Assembly (NCBI GenBank): GCA_029202445.1
Contig: CP119321.1
Coordinates: forward strand, 1,860,001 to 1,924,000
Direction: 5' to 3'
Length of the DNA: 64,000 bases
From: Candidatus Microbacterium phytovorans
GTDB taxonomy: Bacteria > Actinomycetota > Actinomycetes > Actinomycetales > Microbacteriaceae
The notes below the pieces were generated by a model. That model was given only the letters and a program-made list of their open reading frames with translations. It did no database searches and was not told the origin of the DNA. Shown in pieces: positions 9,089 to 17,741 of this stretch; the first letter of the stretch is position 1; each line of letters opens with the position of its first letter. Position numbers and translations under genes: made by a program.

Positions 9089-9693
9089 GCCTTCTCCGCC
9101 AGCACGTCGTCGACGACCGTGCGGAGGATCGACTCGCTCTGCACCGCGCCGATGAACCGCGCGGCGACACGGCCCTCCGCGTCGAGGACGAGGGTGATGG
9201 GCACGGCGCTGAGCGGGGTCCACGAGGCGAACGCGAGCTTCAGGTCGGCGTCCTCGCGCGCCAGCAGCGACGGGTAGGTCACGCCGTACGTCTTCTCGAA
9301 CGCCGTCGCCTGCTCGGGCCCGTCGTAGATGTTGACCCCGAGGAAGTGGGCACCGGCATCCTTGGTCGCACCCGCGACCGACTCGAGGATCGGTGCTTCC
9401 ACGCGGCACGGCCCGCACCCGGCGTACCAGAAGTTGAGCACGAGCACGTCGCCCGCGAAGTCGGCGCTCGAGACCGTGGAGCCGTCGACGGCCGTCCCCG
9501 TGAAGGTCACAGCCTCGCCACGCTCGTCGGCGGGGATCTCCTGGACGCTGCCGTCGCCGCTCACGTAGCCCTTGTTCGTGCCCTGCTGGTATTGGCCGGC
9601 GATGCCCGTGGCGGTGTTCGTGCACGCGGCGAGCGTGACGGCCAGCACGAGGGCGGCGACGGATGCCAGCAGGCGGCGGGGGGTGGAGTTCAT
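9085..9693 (-). CDS. TlpA/ResA-like thiol-disulfide oxidoreductase lipoprotein
   Basis: 202 residues. The N-terminus MNSTPRRLLASVAALVLAVT is followed by LAAC, a lipoprotein signal with the lipobox Cys at about residue 24, so it is anchored outside the membrane. A thioredoxin-fold domain follows, with the active site WYAGCGPCRVEAP near residue 90 and a cis-Pro region near 160. It reduces the haem-binding cysteines of apocytochrome c, being recharged by CcdA encoded next. The start overlaps the phosphatase stop (TGATG). Confidence 0.9.
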   Translation of the reverse strand: MNSTPRRLLASVAALVLAVTLAACTNTATGIAGQYQQGTNKGYVSGDGSVQEIPADERGEAVTFTGTAVDGSTVSSADFAGDVLVLNFWYAGCGPCRVEAPILESVAGATKDAGAHFLGVNIYDGPEQATAFEKTYGVTYPSLLAREDADLKLAFASWTPLSAVPITLVLDAEGRVAARFIGAVQSESILRTVVDDVLAEKA

Positions 9694-10337
9694 CAGACGG
9701 CTCCCACATCGACGGCACCAGCGGCGGCGGCCGGCGCGACATAGGCGATCTCGCGCCACCCGTCGCCGTCGCGCTCGAAGGTCGTGACCGACGACAGCGC
9801 GCAGCGGCGCTGACGCGGGTCGTGACGCAGCGGCGCCTCGGCCAGCGCGAGGTGCGTGATCCAGATCGGCAGCTGGTGCGAGACGAGCACGACGTCGCCC
9901 GCGACGCCGTCGACCAGCGGTGCGGCCTCCGCCGCGTCGCGCATCGCGGCGAGCATGCGGGCGACGACGTCGAGGTACGGCTCGCCCCAGCTCGGGATCG
10001 CGGGCGCGCGCAGATGGTGCCAGTTCATCGGGTTCATGAGCGCCTGCCGCATCCGGCGGCCCTCGAAGACGTTCGTCGGCTCGATGATGCGCTCGTCGGT
10101 ACCCACCGGCAGTCCGAACAGGTCGGCGAAAGGTTCGGCCGACTCCTGCGCACGCTGCAACGGCGAGGCGGTGATCGATGCGATCGGCCGGCCGAGGTCG
10201 CGCACGTGCTCCGCGGCGGTCTGCGCCATGCGCCGGCCGTCGTCGCTCAACCGGAAGTTCGGGAGCCGCCCGTACAGCACGCGCTGCGGGTTGTGGACCT
10301 CGCCGTGGCGCACGAGGTGGAGGCGTTCGGCGGGCAC
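9693..10337 (-). CDS. Histidine phosphatase family protein
   Basis: 214 residues. LHLVRHGEVHNP at the N-terminus is the RHG catalytic motif of the phosphoglycerate mutase-like superfamily; SPLQRAQESA near 60 and the late histidine in VLVSHQLPIW complete the active site. The substrate is unknown, but a phosphatase of this type commonly precedes System II cytochrome genes in Microbacteriaceae and relatives. It is the first gene of the 10337-5535 operon. The GTG start has no ribosome site but has TAGACT 6 nt upstream. Confidence 0.88.
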   Translation of the reverse strand: MPAERLHLVRHGEVHNPQRVLYGRLPNFRLSDDGRRMAQTAAEHVRDLGRPIASITASPLQRAQESAEPFADLFGLPVGTDERIIEPTNVFEGRRMRQALMNPMNWHHLRAPAIPSWGEPYLDVVARMLAAMRDAAEAAPLVDGVAGDVVLVSHQLPIWITHLALAEAPLRHDPRQRRCALSSVTTFERDGDGWREIAYVAPAAAAGAVDVGAV

Positions 10338-10343
10338 GACCCC

Positions 10344-10349
10344 AGTCTA
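10344..10349 (-). promoter_or_regulatory. -10 box, leaderless start of the cytochrome c cluster
   Basis: TAGACT on the minus strand, 6 nt before the GTG of the histidine phosphatase; no Shine-Dalgarno sequence follows. Confidence 0.6.
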
Positions 10350-10412
10350 CGGCGGCATGATCTGTGGGCGGGCTGGGAGGCGACGCGCCCGGGACGACGA
10401 CTCCGCGCGGAC

Positions 10413-11069
10413 TCAGGCGGCGTCGAGGTCGGGGCGCCGGTCGCGCAACTGCCGCACGCGGGTCACCACGAACCACGTCACCCCCGCCACGGCGCCGACG
10501 ATCACGACGTACTGGAGGATGTCGGCGTAGGTCTCCACGACGTGCCAGGACTCCCCCAGGAAGAATCCGGCGAGCACGAAGACCGAGTTCCACACCGCCG
10601 AGCCGGCGAGGGTCAACAGCACGAAGCGCCACAACGGCATCCGCACGACTCCCGCGGGGATCGAGATGAGGCTCCGGAAGATCGGGATCATGCGGCCGAA
10701 GAACACGGCCTTGCCGCCGTGACGCGCGAACCACGCCACCGTGCGATCGACGTCTTCGACGTGCAGCAGCGGAAGTCGCGCGACGACGGCGCGCAGCCGG
10801 CGCAGCCCCAACCATGCGCCGAGTCCGTAGAGGAGCAGGGCGCCGACGACAGACCCCGCCGTCGTCCACAGCAGCGCCTCGACGAGACCGAACGAACCAC
10901 GGGATGCCGCGAGCCCCGCCATCGGGAGGATGACCTCGCTCGGCAGCGGCGGGAAGAGGTTCTCGGCGGCGATCGCGATGCCGGCCCCCGGAGCGCCGAT
11001 GACCTCCATCAGGGACACGACGGCGTCGACGAGCGTCGTGAGCCAGGAACCGTCCGCTGCCACCGCCAT
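10413..11069 (-). CDS. DedA-family membrane protein
   Basis: 218 residues, several TM helices. It contains the DedA/VTT features ENLFPPLPSEVILPMAG near residue 40 and FGRMIPIFRSLISIPAGVVRM near residue 125, the latter with the conserved Arg and the F.R..P..R...s..aG pattern. Members act in proton-dependent membrane homeostasis and some are undecaprenyl-phosphate flippases. I chose the ATG at 11069 because TACCGT lies 6 nt upstream. A GTG two codons in (11063) would have a GAAGGA ribosome site and remains possible. Confidence 0.88.
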   Translation of the reverse strand: MAVAADGSWLTTLVDAVVSLMEVIGAPGAGIAIAAENLFPPLPSEVILPMAGLAASRGSFGLVEALLWTTAGSVVGALLLYGLGAWLGLRRLRAVVARLPLLHVEDVDRTVAWFARHGGKAVFFGRMIPIFRSLISIPAGVVRMPLWRFVLLTLAGSAVWNSVFVLAGFFLGESWHVVETYADILQYVVIVGAVAGVTWFVVTRVRQLRDRRPDLDAA

Positions 11070-11075
11070 CCTTCG

Positions 11076-11081
11076 ACGGTA
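11076..11081 (-). promoter_or_regulatory. -10 box, leaderless start of dedA
   Basis: TACCGT on the minus strand, 6 nt before the ATG at 11069. Confidence 0.5.
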
Positions 11082-11152
11082 CGGGGCGGAGGTTTCCGGA
11101 ACCTGTGCGGACGCCGAGCAGACGCCCCGCAAGCGGCGGGTCCGACGGCCCG

Positions 11153-11158
11153 TAGACT
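11153..11158 (+). promoter_or_regulatory. -10 box of aspS
   Basis: TAGACT, 8 nt before the GTG at 11167. No Shine-Dalgarno sequence lies between, so the mRNA is probably leaderless. The divergent dedA start is 97 bp away. Confidence 0.5.
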
Positions 11159-11166
11159 GGTCGATC

Positions 11167-12507
11167 GTGAGTGAACGCGTTCTCGTCAGCCAGCTGCATT
11201 CCCGTGAAGACGGCGCCGTCTCGGTGTCCGGATGGGTGGAGACCGTCCGCGATCAGAAGAAGGTGCAGTTCGTCATCCTGCGCGACGAGACCGGCGCGGT
11301 GCAGCTCGTGAACCCCGCGACGCGTCCCGACCCGGAGGCCGAGAGCCAGGACGCCGGCGCCCTCGCGCTCACGGCGCTCATCTCCGAGCTGACCACCGGC
11401 ACGTTCCTCACCGTCACGGGCGACCTCAAGCACGACGAGCGCGTCAAGCTCGGCGGGGTCGAGATCAAGATCGGTGGGCTGGAGATCGCCGCGGCGGCTC
11501 TCCCCGAGACCCCGATCGCGGCCGACAGCGGACTCGACAAGCGCATGGACTGGCGCTTCCTCGACCTGCGCCAGCGTCGCAACAACCTGATCTTCCGCGT
11601 GCAGACCACCCTCGAGCACGCGATGCGCGGCTACTGGATCGACCGCGACTACATCGAGATCCACTCGCCCAAGCTCATGGCCTCGGCATCCGAGTCCAAC
11701 GCCGAACTGTTCGAGGTGCCCTACTTCGAGGACAAGACCGCGTATCTCGCGCAGTCGCCGCAATTCTTCAAGCAGATGGCCCAGTCGGCCGGGTTCGGCA
11801 AGATCTTCGAGATCGGCGACGTGTACCGCGCCGACCCGTCGTTCACGAGCCGCCACGCGACCGAGTTCACGTCGGTCGACGCCGAGATCAGCTGGATCGA
11901 CTCCCACGAAGACGTCGCCACGATGCAGGAGGAGCTGCTCCAGACCGCGATCCAGGCGGTCAAGGACAAGCACGGCGACGAGATCAAGGAGCTCTTCGAC
12001 ATCGACGTCGTCGTGCCCGCGGTGCCTTTCCCGCGCATCCCGCTGGCAGAGGCGCGCGAGATCGTGAAGGCGCGCGGGTACGAGATCCCCCGCACCGACG
12101 GCGACCTCGACCCCGAGGGCGAGCGTCAGATCTCCGCGCACGTCGAGGAGACCTACGGCCACCAGTTCGTCTTCATCACCGACTACCACCCCGAGATCCG
12201 CGCGTTCTACCACATGCGCGACCCCGAGACCGGGCTGACGAAGTCGTACGACCTCCTGTTCAAGGGCGTCGAGATCACGACCGGCGCGCAGCGCGAGCAC
12301 CGCGTCGACGTGCTCGAGGTGCAGGCGCGCGAGAAGGGTCTCGACCCGGAGCACCTCGCGTTCTACTTCGACTTCTTCCGGTACGGCGCCCCGCCGCACG
12401 GCGGCTTCGGCATGGGCCTGGCGCGCGTGCTCATGCTGTTGCTGGGGCAGGATTCCATCCGAGAAGTCACCTACCTCTTCCGCGGTCCCACGCGTCTCGC
12501 GCCGTAG
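11167..12507 (+). CDS. aspS: Aspartate--tRNA(Asp/Asn) ligase, archaeal-type short form
   Basis: 446 residues. It has an N-terminal OB-fold anticodon domain (about 15-105) and a class II catalytic core: motif 2 around VYRADPSFTSRHATEFTSVD (near 220) and motif 3 GGFGMGLARVLMLLLG (near 418). The 100-residue GAD insertion of standard bacterial AspRS (about 590 residues) is absent, so this is the short archaeal/eukaryotic-like type. Such enzymes are often non-discriminating and charge tRNA-Asn with Asp for later amidation by GatCAB. That point is inferred. The GTG start sits 8 nt after TAGACT. Confidence 0.93.
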   Translation: MSERVLVSQLHSREDGAVSVSGWVETVRDQKKVQFVILRDETGAVQLVNPATRPDPEAESQDAGALALTALISELTTGTFLTVTGDLKHDERVKLGGVEIKIGGLEIAAAALPETPIAADSGLDKRMDWRFLDLRQRRNNLIFRVQTTLEHAMRGYWIDRDYIEIHSPKLMASASESNAELFEVPYFEDKTAYLAQSPQFFKQMAQSAGFGKIFEIGDVYRADPSFTSRHATEFTSVDAEISWIDSHEDVATMQEELLQTAIQAVKDKHGDEIKELFDIDVVVPAVPFPRIPLAEAREIVKARGYEIPRTDGDLDPEGERQISAHVEETYGHQFVFITDYHPEIRAFYHMRDPETGLTKSYDLLFKGVEITTGAQREHRVDVLEVQAREKGLDPEHLAFYFDFFRYGAPPHGGFGMGLARVLMLLLGQDSIREVTYLFRGPTRLAP

Positions 12508-12668
12508 CAGAATCCGGATGCCAGGGGTCGCGTCACGCCCACGACCCGTGAGCGTCACCGCAGGTTCACCGGCATCCCGCCGAGTCGTCATCCGGCATCC
12601 GTAGTTTCCTCTCGTCCCCGCACGAGCGCGTCGATCGGCGCGTGCGTGCGACACCCGAGAGGAATCAC

Positions 12669-13817
12669 ATGCGCAACACCCGTACGCGTCGCCTGGGCGT
12701 CGCTCTCGCCCTGACGACGGCCGCGGCCCTCGCCTTCACCGCCTGTGCCGCCGAGGCGGGAACCCCGGGCGCCGGAGGCACCGACGGCGCGGCATCCGCG
12801 GACGCGGCGACCGCCACGAGCCTCGCCGACTTCGGCACCCTCGCCGACCTCGAGGCCGCCGCCAAGGCCGAGGGCGCGCTCAACGTCATCGCGTTGCCGC
12901 GCGACTGGGCGAACTACGGCGAGATCCTCGACCTGTTCGCCGACCGCTACCCCGAGATCGCGATCAACGAGCAGTCCCCGGACGTCTCGAGCGCCGAGGA
13001 GATCCAGGCCGCGAAGACCAACGAGGGCCTCGATACGGCGCCCGATGTCTTCGACCTCGGCCTCACGGTCGCCCTGCAGAACACCGACGTGTTCGCGCCC
13101 TACAAGGTCGCCACGTGGGACGACATCCCCGACGCGCTCAAGGAGTCGTCGGGACTGTTCGTCGGCGACTACGGCGGGTACATGTCGGTCGGCTACGACT
13201 CGAGCCGCTACGACGAGCCCGCGGAACTCTCCGACCTCCTGGGGGCCGACTACGCGGGTGCCGTGGCCATCAACGGCGACCCGACCCAGGCCGGTGCCGC
13301 CTTCGCGGCCGTCGGGCTGGCGACCGTGCAGAACGGCGGGACGCTCGACGACTTCCAGCCCGGCATCGACTTCTTCAGTGAGCTCCAGAAGGCGGGCAAC
13401 CTGCTGAAGGTCGACGTCACCACCGGCACGATCAGCAGCGGCGAGACCCCCGTCGTCTTCGACTGGGACTACCTCAACGCCACGCACACGTCGACCAACC
13501 CGAACTGGAAGGTCCGCGTCTTCGACGGCAGCGGCTACGCCGCGTACTACAACCAGGCCATCAATAAGGACGCTCCCCACCCGGCCGCCGCGCGCCTGTG
13601 GCAGGAGTTCCTCTACAGCGACGAGGTGCAGAACCTCTGGCTGAAGGGCGGTGCCCGCCCGGCCCGCATGGATGCCATGACCGCCGCCGGCACGATCGAC
13701 GCCGACCTCGCGGCGGCCCTCCCGGCCGCTCCGGAGACGACCGTCGTCCCCACCGAAGCGCAGAGCACGGCCGCCGGCACGCTGCTCGGTGAGAAGTGGG
13801 CCGCGGCGGTCCAGTGA
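12669..13817 (+). CDS. ABC transporter substrate-binding lipoprotein (PotD/Fe3+-type)
   Basis: 382 residues. Signal peptide MRNTRTRRLGVALALTTAAA then FTAC, with the lipobox Cys near residue 30, followed by a small-residue-rich linker and a two-lobed periplasmic-binding fold of the type 1/6 family (spermidine/putrescine, thiamine, 2-aminoethylphosphonate, ferric iron). Ribosome site GAGAGGAA. First gene of a four-gene importer whose starts and stops overlap (GTGA, ATGA, GTGA). The ligand cannot be read from sequence; there is no TPP riboswitch upstream, which argues weakly against thiamine. The 160-bp gap before it shows no clear hairpin. Confidence 0.88.
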   Translation: MRNTRTRRLGVALALTTAAALAFTACAAEAGTPGAGGTDGAASADAATATSLADFGTLADLEAAAKAEGALNVIALPRDWANYGEILDLFADRYPEIAINEQSPDVSSAEEIQAAKTNEGLDTAPDVFDLGLTVALQNTDVFAPYKVATWDDIPDALKESSGLFVGDYGGYMSVGYDSSRYDEPAELSDLLGADYAGAVAINGDPTQAGAAFAAVGLATVQNGGTLDDFQPGIDFFSELQKAGNLLKVDVTTGTISSGETPVVFDWDYLNATHTSTNPNWKVRVFDGSGYAAYYNQAINKDAPHPAAARLWQEFLYSDEVQNLWLKGGARPARMDAMTAAGTIDADLAAALPAAPETTVVPTEAQSTAAGTLLGEKWAAAVQ

Positions 13818-14740
13818 CCTCCGCAGCGCTCGTGGCGACGCCGCGGGACACCCGCCCCGAGGAGGAGCAGGCCGCTCCTCCTCGGGGCGCGGTGCGCACG
13901 CGGTCGTGGGCGTGGCTCGGGCTGGTGCCGTTCGCCGTCTACCTGGGTCTCTTCCTCGCCCTCCCCACCGCCCTCGCGATCGGGACCGGCTTCTTCGACC
14001 GCGACGGCGCCTTCACCTGGGCCAACGTCTCGGCGCTCGTCGACCCCGTCATCCTGACCACGTTCGCCAACACGACGTGGCTCTCCGCGCTGACGGCGGC
14101 CGTCGGAGCGGTGCTGGGAGCGCTCGTCTGCTACGCCGCGCTCGGGCTGCCTTCTACGGGGCTCGTCCGCAGCATGCTCGACGCCGCCGCCGGGGTGCTC
14201 GCCCAGTTCGGCGGGGTGATGCTCGCGTTCGTCTTCATCGCCACCATCGGCGTGCAGGGCGTCGTGACCGTGTTCCTGCGCGACTCCTTCGGCGTCGACC
14301 TCCAGCCCGGGTCCTGGCTGTACTCGCTGCCGGGCCTCATCCTCCCCTACATCTACTTCCAGGTGCCGCTCATGGTGATCACGTTCCTGCCGGCCCTCTC
14401 TGCGCTCAAACCACAGTGGACGGAGGCGAACCTCGTCCTGGGCGGCACCCGCGCGTCGTTCTGGACACGGGTGGGTCTTCCCGTGCTCGCGCCGTCGTTC
14501 CTGGCCAGCTTCCTGCTCCTGTTCGCCAACGCGTTCTCCTCGTACGCGACGGCAGCGGCCCTCGCCAGCCAGGGCTCGCAGATCGTCCCCCTTCAGATCC
14601 GCGCCGCCCTCACGAGCGAGACGGTGCTCGGGCGGGAGAATCTGGCGGGCGCGCTCGCCCTCGGGATGATCGTGGTCGTCGGCGTCGTGATGGCCCTCTA
14701 CGCAGCGATCCAGCGCCGGGCGGCGCGGTGGCAGGCATGA
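13814..14740 (+). CDS. ABC transporter permease (PotB-type)
   Basis: 308 residues, six TM helices (first at about 35-55). The cytoplasmic EAA loop is seen as EANLVLGGTRASFWTRVGLP near residue 215. It forms the import channel with the permease at 14737. GTG start overlapping the binding-protein stop; the ATG of the next gene overlaps its own stop. Confidence 0.9.
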   Translation: MTSAALVATPRDTRPEEEQAAPPRGAVRTRSWAWLGLVPFAVYLGLFLALPTALAIGTGFFDRDGAFTWANVSALVDPVILTTFANTTWLSALTAAVGAVLGALVCYAALGLPSTGLVRSMLDAAAGVLAQFGGVMLAFVFIATIGVQGVVTVFLRDSFGVDLQPGSWLYSLPGLILPYIYFQVPLMVITFLPALSALKPQWTEANLVLGGTRASFWTRVGLPVLAPSFLASFLLLFANAFSSYATAAALASQGSQIVPLQIRAALTSETVLGRENLAGALALGMIVVVGVVMALYAAIQRRAARWQA

Positions 14741-15543
14741 GCGTCTCCGACCTCGCTCCGTCCCGCACGACGCGCGCCGTGATCGGGATCGTCGTCGGCA
14801 TCCTGTTCGCGATCCCCCTGGCATCCACGGTGCTGTACACGTTCCGCGACAGCAGGTCGGGGGGTCTGACGCTCGCCAACTGGACGAGGGTCTTCGATCC
14901 GGCCAACACGCAGGTGCTCGGTCCGATCTGGACCGGGCTCGGCAACTCGGTCGTGCTGGCCGTCGTGACCGTGGCGATCGTCCTGCTCCTCCTGCTGCCG
15001 ACGCTCATCCTCATCGAGTTGCGGTTCCCCCGCCTCGCGCGGCCCTTCGAGTTCCTCGCGCTCCTGCCGATCTCGATTCCCGCGATCGTCCTCGTCGTCG
15101 GCCTCGCCCCGATCTACCTGCAGATCGGGCGCACGCTCGGCACGGGAGCGTGGACCCTCGCCTTCGCCTACGGCGTGACCGTGCTGCCCTTCGCCTACCG
15201 ATCGATCAAGGCGTCGATCGACGCCATCGACGTGAAGACCCTGTCCGAAGCGGCACGATCGCTCGGCGCCAACGGCTTCGATGTCATCGTGCACGTTCTG
15301 GTGCCGAATCTGCGCCAAGGTCTCCTGGCCGCGTCGCTCATCTCGGTCGCCGTCGTGCTGGGCGAGTTCACGATCGCCTCGCTGCTCAATCGTCAGGTGC
15401 TCCAGACGGCCCTCGTCGTGTCGAACAAGATCGACCCCTACGCGTCGGCGATGTTCACCCTGCTCTCGCTCGCCTTCGTCTTCCTCCTTCTGCTCGTCAT
15501 CTCGCGCGCCGCCCGCGCGCGTTCCCGAAAGGCCCGTCCGTGA
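14737..15543 (+). CDS. ABC transporter permease (PotC-type)
   Basis: 268 residues, six TM helices. The EAA loop SEAARSLGANGFDVIVHVLV near residue 170 fits the EAA---G---------I-LP consensus. Second membrane subunit of the importer; starts and ends overlap neighbours by 4 nt. Confidence 0.9.
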   Translation: MSVSDLAPSRTTRAVIGIVVGILFAIPLASTVLYTFRDSRSGGLTLANWTRVFDPANTQVLGPIWTGLGNSVVLAVVTVAIVLLLLLPTLILIELRFPRLARPFEFLALLPISIPAIVLVVGLAPIYLQIGRTLGTGAWTLAFAYGVTVLPFAYRSIKASIDAIDVKTLSEAARSLGANGFDVIVHVLVPNLRQGLLAASLISVAVVLGEFTIASLLNRQVLQTALVVSNKIDPYASAMFTLLSLAFVFLLLLVISRAARARSRKARP

Positions 15544-16655
15544 CCACCGATTCCCTCGCCGCCGTCACCCCCCGTGCGCTGCCGCGCACGTCCGACAACG
15601 CCCTCCTGGCCGATGCGGGCGAGGGGACGAGGGTCGAGTTCCGCGGTGTCGTCAAGGACTACGGAACGACCCGGGTGCTGCACGACTTCGCCCTCGACAT
15701 CGCCCCCGGCGAGTTCGTCTCCCTCCTCGGACCCTCCGGCTGCGGTAAGACGACCGCGCTGCGCGTGCTGTCGGGCCTGGAGTCTGCGACGGGGGGCGCC
15801 GTGCTCCTCGGCGGGCGCGATGTCTCCGGCATCCCGACGAATCGACGGGACATCGGCATGGTGTTCCAGTCGTACTCGCTGTTCCCGCACCTGCGCGTGA
15901 TCGACAACGTGGCGTTCGGACTGCGCCGACGGCGGGTGGCGAAGCGCGTCGCGGCACGCCGTGCGTCCGACGCGCTCGAACTCGTCGGCCTCGGCCACCT
16001 CGCCGACCGCTTCCCCCACCAGCTGTCCGGCGGGCAGCAGCAGCGGGTGGCGCTCGCACGCGCCCTCGTGACCGAGCCCCGCGTGCTCCTGCTGGACGAG
16101 CCGCTCTCGGCCCTGGATGCCAAGGTTCGCGTCCAACTGCGCGACGAGATCCGTCGCATCCAGCTGCGACTGGGGATCACGACCGTGTTCGTGACCCACG
16201 ACCAGGAGGAGGCCCTCGCCGTGTCGGATCGCATCGCCGTCATGAACGCGGGGCGGATCGAGCAGGTGGGGAGCCCAGAGGACCTCTACCTGCGCCCCGC
16301 CAGCCCGTACGTCGCGGCGTTCGTCGGGGTTTCCAGCGTCGTGCCCGGCGTCGTCGCCGCCGGCGCCGTACACGTATGGGGCCAGCGGCTGTCGTCGCAC
16401 TCGCCGGTCGCGGACGGGTCGGTGGACGTCTTCATCCGTCCCGAGAACGTGCGCCTGGTATCCGAGGGCGGTGTGCCCGCCACCGTGCAGGAGACCACCT
16501 TCCTGGGCGGGTTCCGCCGCACACTCGTGCGCGCCGCCGACGGCACCCTCTTCACCGTTCAGCACGCCGCCGGCGATCGCGTCGCGTACGACGACCTTGT
16601 GCGAGTGACCTTCGCCGAGGTGCCCGTCGTGGTGCGCCCACGACCGGAGGACTGA
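15540..16655 (+). CDS. ABC transporter ATP-binding protein (PotA/FbpC-type)
   Basis: 371 residues. Walker A GPSGCGKTTALRV (near 65), Q-loop VFQSYSLFPHL (near 108), signature LSGGQQQRVALARAL (near 162), Walker B RVLLLDEPLSALD (near 180) and switch His VTHDQEEALAVSD (near 218) are all intact. A C-terminal TOBE domain (about 270-365) is typical of polyamine, iron and phosphonate importers. A 35-residue unstructured N-terminal extension precedes the ATPase. It energises the two permeases just upstream. Confidence 0.93.
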   Translation: MTTDSLAAVTPRALPRTSDNALLADAGEGTRVEFRGVVKDYGTTRVLHDFALDIAPGEFVSLLGPSGCGKTTALRVLSGLESATGGAVLLGGRDVSGIPTNRRDIGMVFQSYSLFPHLRVIDNVAFGLRRRRVAKRVAARRASDALELVGLGHLADRFPHQLSGGQQQRVALARALVTEPRVLLLDEPLSALDAKVRVQLRDEIRRIQLRLGITTVFVTHDQEEALAVSDRIAVMNAGRIEQVGSPEDLYLRPASPYVAAFVGVSSVVPGVVAAGAVHVWGQRLSSHSPVADGSVDVFIRPENVRLVSEGGVPATVQETTFLGGFRRTLVRAADGTLFTVQHAAGDRVAYDDLVRVTFAEVPVVVRPRPED

Positions 16656-16750
16656 CCGCGCATCGTCAGGCCTCTGGCGGTGCGAGAGTCGGCTCGCTAA
16701 CGTGTGGCCAGCAGCGGCGACGGGGCCGCTCCGCATCGAAGGAACCCACC

Positions 16751-16930
16751 ATGACGGGAAAGTTCGAGCTGTTCACCGACAAGGGCGGTCAATGGCGCTT
16801 CAACCTCAAGGCATCCAACGGGCAGGTCATCGCGTCGAGCGAGGGCTACTCCTCGAAGTCGAGCGCCCTCAACGGCATCGAGTCGGTCCGCACGAACGCT
16901 CCCGATGCGGAGGTCGTCGAACGCGAGTGA
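16751..16930 (+). CDS. YegP-family small protein (DUF1508)
   Basis: 59 residues matching one DUF1508 unit: GKFELFTDKGGQWRFNLKAS, then NGQVIASSEGYSSKSSALNGI. E. coli YegP has two such units; this has one. Function is unknown. Ribosome site GAAGGAA 5 nt before the ATG; a TAACGT box at 16699-16704 is the likely -10, leaving a short leader. Confidence 0.85.
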   Translation: MTGKFELFTDKGGQWRFNLKASNGQVIASSEGYSSKSSALNGIESVRTNAPDAEVVERE

Positions 16931-16940
16931 GAGCCGCGGC

Positions 16941-17243
16941 TCACACCTCGAAGTCGACGGCCATCCGGCCCGCCACGACACTGCGGATGTACGCCGCGAC
17001 CTCCTGGTGCGCGGGGTGGGTCTGGTAGTCGTCGAGCCCCTGAACGTCGTCGAAGTCGATGACGACCGCCACGTCGACGTTGGCGTGCGCGTAGGCGGCG
17101 TTCGGGCCTGCCGACAGCTCGCGGATCGAGGGGACCACGCCGACGAGGCTTCGCAGCCTCGCGGCGACCTCGGCCGCCTGCTCGGCGCGCACCTCCTCGT
17201 CTTCGGCGGCGAGCTTCCAGGCGACGACGTGGCGAAGGGTCAT
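16941..17243 (-). CDS. Dabb-domain (stress-responsive A/B barrel) protein
   Basis: 100 residues: MTLRHVVAWKLAA, then a ferredoxin-like alpha-beta barrel pattern ending HPAHQEVAAYIRSVVAGRMAVDFEV. The Dabb fold forms dimers; some members are enzymes, most are uncharacterised. The ATG overlaps the stop of the thioredoxin-fold gene (ATGA), so the two are cotranscribed. It converges with the DUF1508 gene 10 bp away. Confidence 0.85.
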   Translation of the reverse strand: MTLRHVVAWKLAAEDEEVRAEQAAEVAARLRSLVGVVPSIRELSAGPNAAYAHANVDVAVVIDFDDVQGLDDYQTHPAHQEVAAYIRSVVAGRMAVDFEV

Positions 17244-17503
17244 CGGATCTCCTCGGGGGATGTGAGCGCGTGGCGCAGGCGGTCGGGAGCGACGCGCCAG
17301 TGCGCGTGGAGTCGCCCGTCGAGGAGGATCACGGGGATCTTCTCCCACCACTGGGCATAGAGAGCAGGGTCATCGAGGATCGATCGCTCCTCGATCTCGA
17401 CGTCGGTCTCGTCGGGCAGGTCGGCGACGACCGTCTCCACGACCTCGCGCGCGACATCGCAGAGGTGACAGTCGGGCTTGGAGATGATCGTGAGGGTCGT
17501 CAC
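17240..17503 (-). CDS. Glutaredoxin-like (DUF836 / thioredoxin-fold) protein
   Basis: 87 residues beginning VTTLTIISKPDCHLCDVARE, a glutaredoxin-like N-terminus with a CxxC redox motif at residues 12-15, and a later cis-Pro region KIPVILLDGRL. Probably a small cytoplasmic thiol oxidoreductase. I chose the GTG at 17503 because the protein core begins there and GGGA lies just upstream. An in-frame ATG at 17521 would add six residues. Further upstream the frame runs into the repeat array and is not coding. Confidence 0.8.
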   Translation of the reverse strand: MTTLTIISKPDCHLCDVAREVVETVVADLPDETDVEIEERSILDDPALYAQWWEKIPVILLDGRLHAHWRVAPDRLRHALTSPEEIR

Positions 17504-17547
17504 GATCCCATCTTCGCGCATCGCACGACCCTCGGGCCGCGCTTCGG

Positions 17548-17731
17548 CATGTCCCACATTCGGTCGTTGCGACGCTGGCATGGCCCACATTCGGTCGTTG
17601 CGAAGCCTCTCAAACAACCGAAAGTGGGACATAGCCAACCGAAAGTGGGACATGGCCACTGAAAGTGGGACATGGGCAGCCGGAAGCGGGACATGGCCAC
17701 GGCTGCAACCGGGAGCCGGCCGGACATGGCC
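17548..17731. repeat. Array of AACCGAAAGTGGGACATGGCC units with inverted copies
   Basis: Two inverted copies (GGCATG[T/G]CCCACATTCGG at about 17548 and 17577) are followed by tandem direct units at 17616-17636, 17637-17657, 17658-17677 and 17678-17698 and a degenerate one at 17707-17731. Units are 20-21 bp and adjoin without spacers, drifting stepwise from the consensus. The inverted and direct halves can pair into a large stem. The same core forms a 20-bp-arm palindrome at 48961-49017. No gene is seen in the gap, although fake starts (MGH, MSHF) arise from the repeats. Confidence 0.85.
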
Positions 17732-17741
17732 CACCGGCGCA

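Noticed and set aside
12508..12668. TPP riboswitch upstream of the ABC importer
   Set aside because: The conserved CUGAGA and related TPP core sequences are absent, and no convincing three-way junction is seen.
17616..17731. CRISPR array
   Set aside because: Units of about 21 bp follow each other directly with no unique spacers, diverge progressively, and there are no cas genes.
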